Source: Luteitalea pratensis (lineage in GTDB: Bacteria > Acidobacteriota > Vicinamibacteria > Vicinamibacterales > Vicinamibacteraceae). Taken from it: DNA of 64,000 nt. The position numbers and the translations under genes were made by a program. A model generated the notes under the pieces. That model ran no database searches, was not told where the DNA came from, and saw only the letters and a program-made list of their open reading frames with translations. Where the stretch lies: positions 7,227,001-7,291,000 of the forward strand of contig NZ_CP015136.1 in assembly GCF_001618865.1 (NCBI RefSeq), given 5' to 3'. Positions 61,001 to 64,000 of this stretch are shown here, piece by piece (the first letter of the stretch is position 1; each line of letters opens with the position of its first letter).

Positions 61001-61152
61001 TAGAGGGCAAAGGTCATCGCATCGAGCACGGAGCTCTTGCCCGCGCCGGTCGGCCCAGTAATCGCGAACAGCGTGTGCGACGAGAGGTCGAGTGCCGGTT
61101 GGGAATCGCGGAAGCAGGTGAAGCCGTGCACCTCGATGGTGAGTGGCCTCAT
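58087..61152 (-). CDS. sbcC: exonuclease SbcCD ATPase subunit
   Basis: SbcC is the ATPase of the SbcCD nuclease that opens hairpins and processes DNA ends. The 1021-residue protein has Walker A GPTGAGKS at 33-40, VVLPQGEFARFLKGAPAQRR, two long coiled-coil arms around the zinc hook CPVCAQ, ABC signature LSGGETFLASLALAL and Walker B LDSLFIDEGFGTLD. Its ATG overlaps the sbcD stop by four bases. SbcCD cuts long palindromes, notable in a genome region so rich in perfect palindromic repeats. Confidence 0.96.
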   Translation of the reverse strand: MRPLTIEVHGFTCFRDSQPALDLSSHTLFAITGPTGAGKSSVLDAMTFALYGKVPRMGRGSVKDLISHGRDRLCVTMRFSVADRTCIVTRMIRRNGGPGVCQLDEQVGAATRTIASGVREVDEAVEHLVGLDYDAFTQAVVLPQGEFARFLKGAPAQRRQILQDLLRLGVYGRMHKLAGERCRDAKRDVEAAERQLVMHADATPDAIRHAEIELAGASQRHAALVETRDGVREARVQMETRVALARELGVRRQELELVRAADTEQRVRVDTIARARRAREVGAELAQHARDRETHQARVNAHATAQGRLAAAQAAAGEAGVRLDAAQRAFTDAAPLRTRAETLRALEGRLQHLDALAAECRVLARSHDASRNEVTARQTDLRTKSEALTQASEEVARLDRALASPTFDPLELQACERGRDIARELRSAREQGSAVDDLVRRAQANLRSAEEVTRAELAAVTEARAAFARAEAGRDESVRLLTEAQDAHRAMTLRRHLHPGDACPVCAQSVQTVPPIALAPALASLFDAQNEAAEACRTLAARVSQQQERHARADAAAEGARHQLATAEANRSALRDRITASMATLATDLARYLPASRSAMPEHWLLERLDDLQALRTEREARERRRQIAEAVRVDADHLLALAALALAGAEREAQVLADQQTARTAAHDALMTEIRRTTDAADPRAELATLVRQLADAEGALDTARVEATRHDTELAAAIEAEVHASRAMDDAQRALDAITARITTALSAFGFASVDEATAALMAEVDLAALADATDAHDRRRAALEAQVADLAARVGTVAASDAHLAASVSAERQADDAVSANLRRTTQLEVQLEAMRTRALNAVALHMQLSVARQTYEVYSRLATDLKADAFQAWLLRESFERLVIGASTRLMELSGRYTLQWADEEFVVVDHDNAQERRGADTLSGGETFLASLALALELSEQVQRAAGAVRLDSLFIDEGFGTLDAAAQDVVASAIESLQVSGRMVGIITHVRELTDRMPACIVIEKRPDGSRWRQD

Positions 61153-62369
61153 GCCTCGTCCTCGCCGACGAGCGAAGCCTGGTACAGGGCGTCGAACGCG
61201 CCGAGCATGGCCTCGGTGCCCCTCTGGCCCTGGTGGTGCAGGTAGGCCGCATAGAGGTCACGCGGGGCGAACATTCCCTGCAGTACCGGCTGGGTGTCGC
61301 CAGGGACGGGCCGAGGCCGCAGCAGATCCACGCTGACGACGCCGGGGATGACGGCCCGCACCTTGCGGTTGATGTCGGGATCGACCGCTCCGGCGGTGCA
61401 ATCGACAATCACGCGCAGGTGCGGCCGCTCCGAGACGTCCACGCGTGGTTCGTCGAACTGCAGTGAGGGCGTCGACGCGGAGGCAATCGAATCTCCTTCG
61501 AACATCGACGCGAGGACGGTCACCGTGCGAAGGGGTCGTGCGCCGACGTAGGGGCGTGCGGTCACGCGCGCGGGTTCGTCGGGATGAACCTCGACGATGT
61601 TGTACGCCTTGACCTCGCCCTCTTCGCCGAAATCCAGCTGCATCGGCGCGCCCGCATACCATGTCGGCACCGGCGCGGCAGCGATGGCCTGGTTGCGATG
61701 GATGTGGCCGAGCGCAACGTAGTGCGCAGTGGCAGGCAGCATGTCCACGGTCGCCGCCCATGCTTCGGCCACGTGGACGCGACGCTCGCTCGTGCCGACA
61801 ACCGCGCCCTCCATGTGCGTGTGCGACATCAGGAGGTTCACCGCATCGGCCCGGAAGCCGCGAGTGATGTCGGCAACGAGCCGTTGCATGTGGCGAGCGT
61901 ACGCGCCAACTGCCTCACCACCGGCCACGCCAAGCTCCTGGGCCGACAGGAACTGCGACGGCCCAACGAACGGCAGCATCGCGACGACCGCTGGCTCGCC
62001 CGAGCGCGTGGGAATGGTGACGCACCCGCCCTGGTCGTGCGGCTTCACCACGCCGCAGGCCGTCACCTGCGCCAGTTCGGCGAGTTGCCCCCACGCCTCG
62101 ACCCGTGCGGGGCTGTCGTGGTTGCCGGCGATCACCACCGACGGCACGTCGAGCTGGCCGACGCGGCGGAAGAATCGGAAGACGAGCCGCTCGGCCTCGG
62201 CCGACGGCGACGCGACGTCGAAGACGTCCCCGGTCATCAGGACGAGATCGATCCGCTCGCGCTCGACCGCCACGGCGAGATCGTCGAGCACGGCCTCGAG
62301 CTCCTGGATGCGCGATTGCCCTTTCCACGCCTTGCCAGCGTGCCAGTCTGAGGTGTGGAGGATTCGCAA
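61149..62369 (-). CDS. sbcD: exonuclease SbcCD nuclease subunit
   Basis: SbcD is the Mn-dependent phosphoesterase partner of SbcC. The 406-residue protein has the calcineurin-like motifs in order: ILHTSDWHAGK at the start, VLMTGDVFD, VIAGNHDS, MSHTHMEG and ALGHIHRNQ. The start is TTG at 62369, two residues before the first motif; no ATG or GTG suits, and upstream lies only repeat sequence. It precedes sbcC in one operon. Confidence 0.95.
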   Translation of the reverse strand: MRILHTSDWHAGKAWKGQSRIQELEAVLDDLAVAVERERIDLVLMTGDVFDVASPSAEAERLVFRFFRRVGQLDVPSVVIAGNHDSPARVEAWGQLAELAQVTACGVVKPHDQGGCVTIPTRSGEPAVVAMLPFVGPSQFLSAQELGVAGGEAVGAYARHMQRLVADITRGFRADAVNLLMSHTHMEGAVVGTSERRVHVAEAWAATVDMLPATAHYVALGHIHRNQAIAAAPVPTWYAGAPMQLDFGEEGEVKAYNIVEVHPDEPARVTARPYVGARPLRTVTVLASMFEGDSIASASTPSLQFDEPRVDVSERPHLRVIVDCTAGAVDPDINRKVRAVIPGVVSVDLLRPRPVPGDTQPVLQGMFAPRDLYAAYLHHQGQRGTEAMLGAFDALYQASLVGEDEA

Positions 62370-62371
62370 GA

Positions 62372-62501
62372 AGGGTCGGGAGTCGGGAGTCGGGAGTCGA
62401 AATCGGGTACCGGGTACCGGGTACCGGCAGATCCAGGCGTCGGTGTAGCCGCCGACCTTCAGGTCGGCGGTAGGCAAGCATTAAGCGTTAGGCGTTAGGC
62501 G
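62372..62501. repeat. repeats upstream of sbcD
   Basis: The gap has three kinds of repeat in a row: GGGAGTC units (62377-62399), CGGGTAC units (62404-62424) and a perfect CCGCCGACCT-TC-AGGTCGGCGG hairpin (62449-62470), then AGGCGTT units at 62480-62500. The sbcDC promoter must lie in or beyond them. Confidence 0.85.
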
Positions 62502-63404
62502 TTACTGAGGTGCGCTTCCGGTTTTGACGGGCGCGCTCTCAGTGCGCGACCACTCCTCATATGAGCCGTCGAACAGCTTCACGTCGTAGCCGAGCATGCG
62601 GGCCACGAAATACGGGACGGTCGCCTGCTGGCCGATATGACAGTAGGTGGCGACAGTCGTGCCGGTCCTGGCCCCGGCGGCCTTCAGCATCGCCTCGAGT
62701 TCCGCGCGCGGCTTGAAGGAGCCGTCCTCGCGGACCCATGTGTCAAACGGCGCGCTCACCGCGCCAGCCACATGGCCGGGCCGCGGAATCCGTCCGTTGT
62801 TGTTGCTCTCGCCGGTGTAGAACTGCGTGTTACGGGCGTCGATCACCACGCAGTCCGACTTGCCCGCATGAGACTGCACCCACGCGAGATCTGCTACCGC
62901 CTCCGGGCGCGCCTTGATCGTGAGCGTACCCGTCGCTGGCGCCGCAGGCACGTCCGTGACCACGGCCTTCCCTGCCGCCTTCCATGCTTGCATCCCGCCG
63001 TCGAGCACCATCGTCCGGCCACCGAGCCCCGCGTAGTCGAGCGTGAATACCACGCGCGTGAGGGGACTGATCCAGTCCTTGCCCATGTAGACGACGATGC
63101 GTGAGGTGTCGCTGATACCGAGCGCCTCGAGCTTCGTTTCGAGCTCGGCGGGTATCGGCAATTGCAGGGTCAGCCCTCCCTGCTGTGGCGTGGCGGCCAG
63201 CGACCGGACCTCGATGTGCCGTGCGCCGGGAAGGTGCTCTGCGTCATATTCGGCCTTGTCGCCGACATGGAGGAGCACGAGTGCGCGATCGGCGAGCATC
63301 GGCTCGAGTTGCGTCGGCGTGATCAGGGAAGGTGCGTTGGACTGCGCATGAGCGGCGACGCTGGCGGCGACGAGACAGGCGAGACCCAGGATGGCTTGGC
63401 GCAT
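62502..63404 (-). CDS. exported tandem-rhodanese sulfurtransferase
   Basis: The 300-residue protein has a signal peptide (AILGLACLVAASVAAHAQ) and two rhodanese domains. The N-terminal one (about 35-145) has no Cys at its active-loop position (VVYMGKDWISPLTR), as is normal. The C-terminal one has Cys255 in the loop YCHIGQQAT and the conserved CVVIDARNTQFYTG and GHVAGAVSAPF. It would transfer sulfur from thiosulfate or mercaptopyruvate in the periplasm. It stands alone, downstream of which only repeats separate it from sbcD. Confidence 0.92.
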   Translation of the reverse strand: MRQAILGLACLVAASVAAHAQSNAPSLITPTQLEPMLADRALVLLHVGDKAEYDAEHLPGARHIEVRSLAATPQQGGLTLQLPIPAELETKLEALGISDTSRIVVYMGKDWISPLTRVVFTLDYAGLGGRTMVLDGGMQAWKAAGKAVVTDVPAAPATGTLTIKARPEAVADLAWVQSHAGKSDCVVIDARNTQFYTGESNNNGRIPRPGHVAGAVSAPFDTWVREDGSFKPRAELEAMLKAAGARTGTTVATYCHIGQQATVPYFVARMLGYDVKLFDGSYEEWSRTESAPVKTGSAPQ

Positions 63405-63612
63405 GTGATCAGGATGCCACCAAACGCGGCGGGCCGGCGCCCGTCACCTAATGCCGGAATGCCGGGATGCCGGACTGTCGAGTGCTTGGGGCTTGACCCC
63501 ATGACGGCGTGAGCGCCGTCCGGCGCTCGGGCGGGCCGGCACGAACGCACTCAGGAGGTTTCGACATTCTCGGCATTTCAGCATTTCAGCATTGCGTGGT
63601 TCGATCCCCCTG
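63405..63612. repeat. repeat-containing divergent gap
   Basis: The gap between the rhodanese and NHL genes has ATGCCGG units (63450-63475) and CATTTCAG units (63568-63595), the latter ending 20 bp before the GTG start of the next gene. An AGGAGG motif at 63552-63557 is too far away to serve as its ribosome site. Confidence 0.65.
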
Positions 63613-64000
63613 TGCGTCTCACCCGCCTCATCTGGGTGCTGCTGGCCCTCGTCCTCGCGGTCGCCCTGGCGGTGACGTGGGTGTTGACGCGCCCGCAGGG
63701 CCCCGAGCCGCCATGGCTGGGGGCGGTCGGCGTGCTTGCGGGCGACGGACGGGATGGCTGGCAGGACGGCTCGGCCGATGACGCCCGCTTCTCAGAGCCG
63801 TTCGGGCTGGCTGCCACGCCGGACGGGCGGATCTTCGTGAGCGACGCCGGCTCGTCGCATCGCATCCGCCAGATCGCAATCGACGGTACGGTGACGACGG
63901 TTGCCGGTGGCGGACGTGGATTCGCGGATGGTGTTGGCAGCCAGGCGCGGTTTGCCACGCCCTCGGGCCTTGCGCTCGCGCCTGACGGCTCGCTCGTGGT
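63613..64000 (+). CDS. membrane-anchored NHL-repeat protein, N-terminal part
   Basis: The gene starts at GTG 63613 and runs off the window, so 129 residues are visible. A membrane anchor or signal (LIWVLLALVLAVALAVTWVL) is followed by NHL beta-propeller repeats: ARFSEPFGLAATPDGRIFVSDAGSSHRIRQI, then VTTVAGGGRGFADGVGSQARFATPSGLALAPDGSLVV. These repeats form a propeller used for protein or ligand binding outside the membrane. The rest cannot be judged. Confidence 0.85.

Noticed and set aside
1-64000. tRNA or rRNA genes
   Set aside because: No cloverleaf with a TTCRANYC-type arm or conserved rRNA stretch was noticed on reading; this is not a substitute for a covariance search.

Overview
The window is very GC-rich and gene-dense. 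Its intergenic gaps are full of short tandem repeats and perfect palindromes, including a 30-bp block related to CCACCTTCGCCAAGGCTACG and GCGTCGACCT-GA-AGGTCGACGC hairpins. From my knowledge of such genomes this style, together with CehA-like, OYE, dihaem cytochrome and sufBCDSUT genes, suggests an Acidobacteriota chromosome, most likely class Vicinamibacteria (Luteitalea-like). This is an inference, not a search result. No rRNA, tRNA or CRISPR array was seen.

Layout. 1-3.4 kb: the end of an amidohydrolase gene, two decayed genes (a CehA/McbA-like gene that has lost its catalytic domain, and a frameshifted HupE/UreJ-like gene) and a zinc-ribbon protein. 3.5-5.6 kb: a small addiction/defence island with a Dam-type methylase, a PD-(D/E)XK endonuclease, and an RHH antitoxin with a frameshifted PIN toxin. 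5.7-9.6 kb: purE-purK, a SulP transporter and a DUF1330 protein. 9.6-23.4 kb: a seven-gene minus-strand operon with four protease-like proteins of different types (HExxH metallo, CHAT, caspase, EAD1-trypsin), a giant STAND-type NTPase, one unknown protein and a lipoprotein. 23.7-28.7 kb: two dihaem c-type cytochromes around an Old Yellow Enzyme homologue. 29-31 kb: a ChbG/YdjC-like protein and a secreted DinB-like protein. 31.2-37.4 kb: the sufBCDSU-sufT iron-sulfur assembly operon behind a clear sigma-70-type promoter. 37.5-45 kb: a BamE-like secreted protein, a Tat-exported glycosidase-like protein and a 1650-residue DUF4011 helicase-nuclease carrying a MITE-like insertion. 45.3-49.9 kb: a sugar-acid module (GntP permease, IlvD/Edd dehydratase, DHDPS-family lyase). 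50.2-57.0 kb: a second compact six-gene operon with a sigma-like protein, an unknown, a stand-alone Lon-type Ser/Lys protease domain, an SMC/Rad50-like ATPase, a small helical protein and a DUF3293 protein. 57.1-57.7 kb: a VapC/RHH toxin-antitoxin pair with a palindromic operator. 58.1-64 kb: sbcC-sbcD, a periplasmic rhodanese and the start of an NHL-repeat protein.

The most interesting parts are the two protease/NTPase operons. Both are tightly packed with stop-start overlaps and have features of NTP-dependent biological-conflict (defence or regulated-death) systems. The first combines several effector-type proteases with one STAND-like NTPase. The second couples a Lon-like peptidase to an SMC-like ATPase behind a sigma-like first gene. 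Neither matches, as a whole operon, a named system I recognise.
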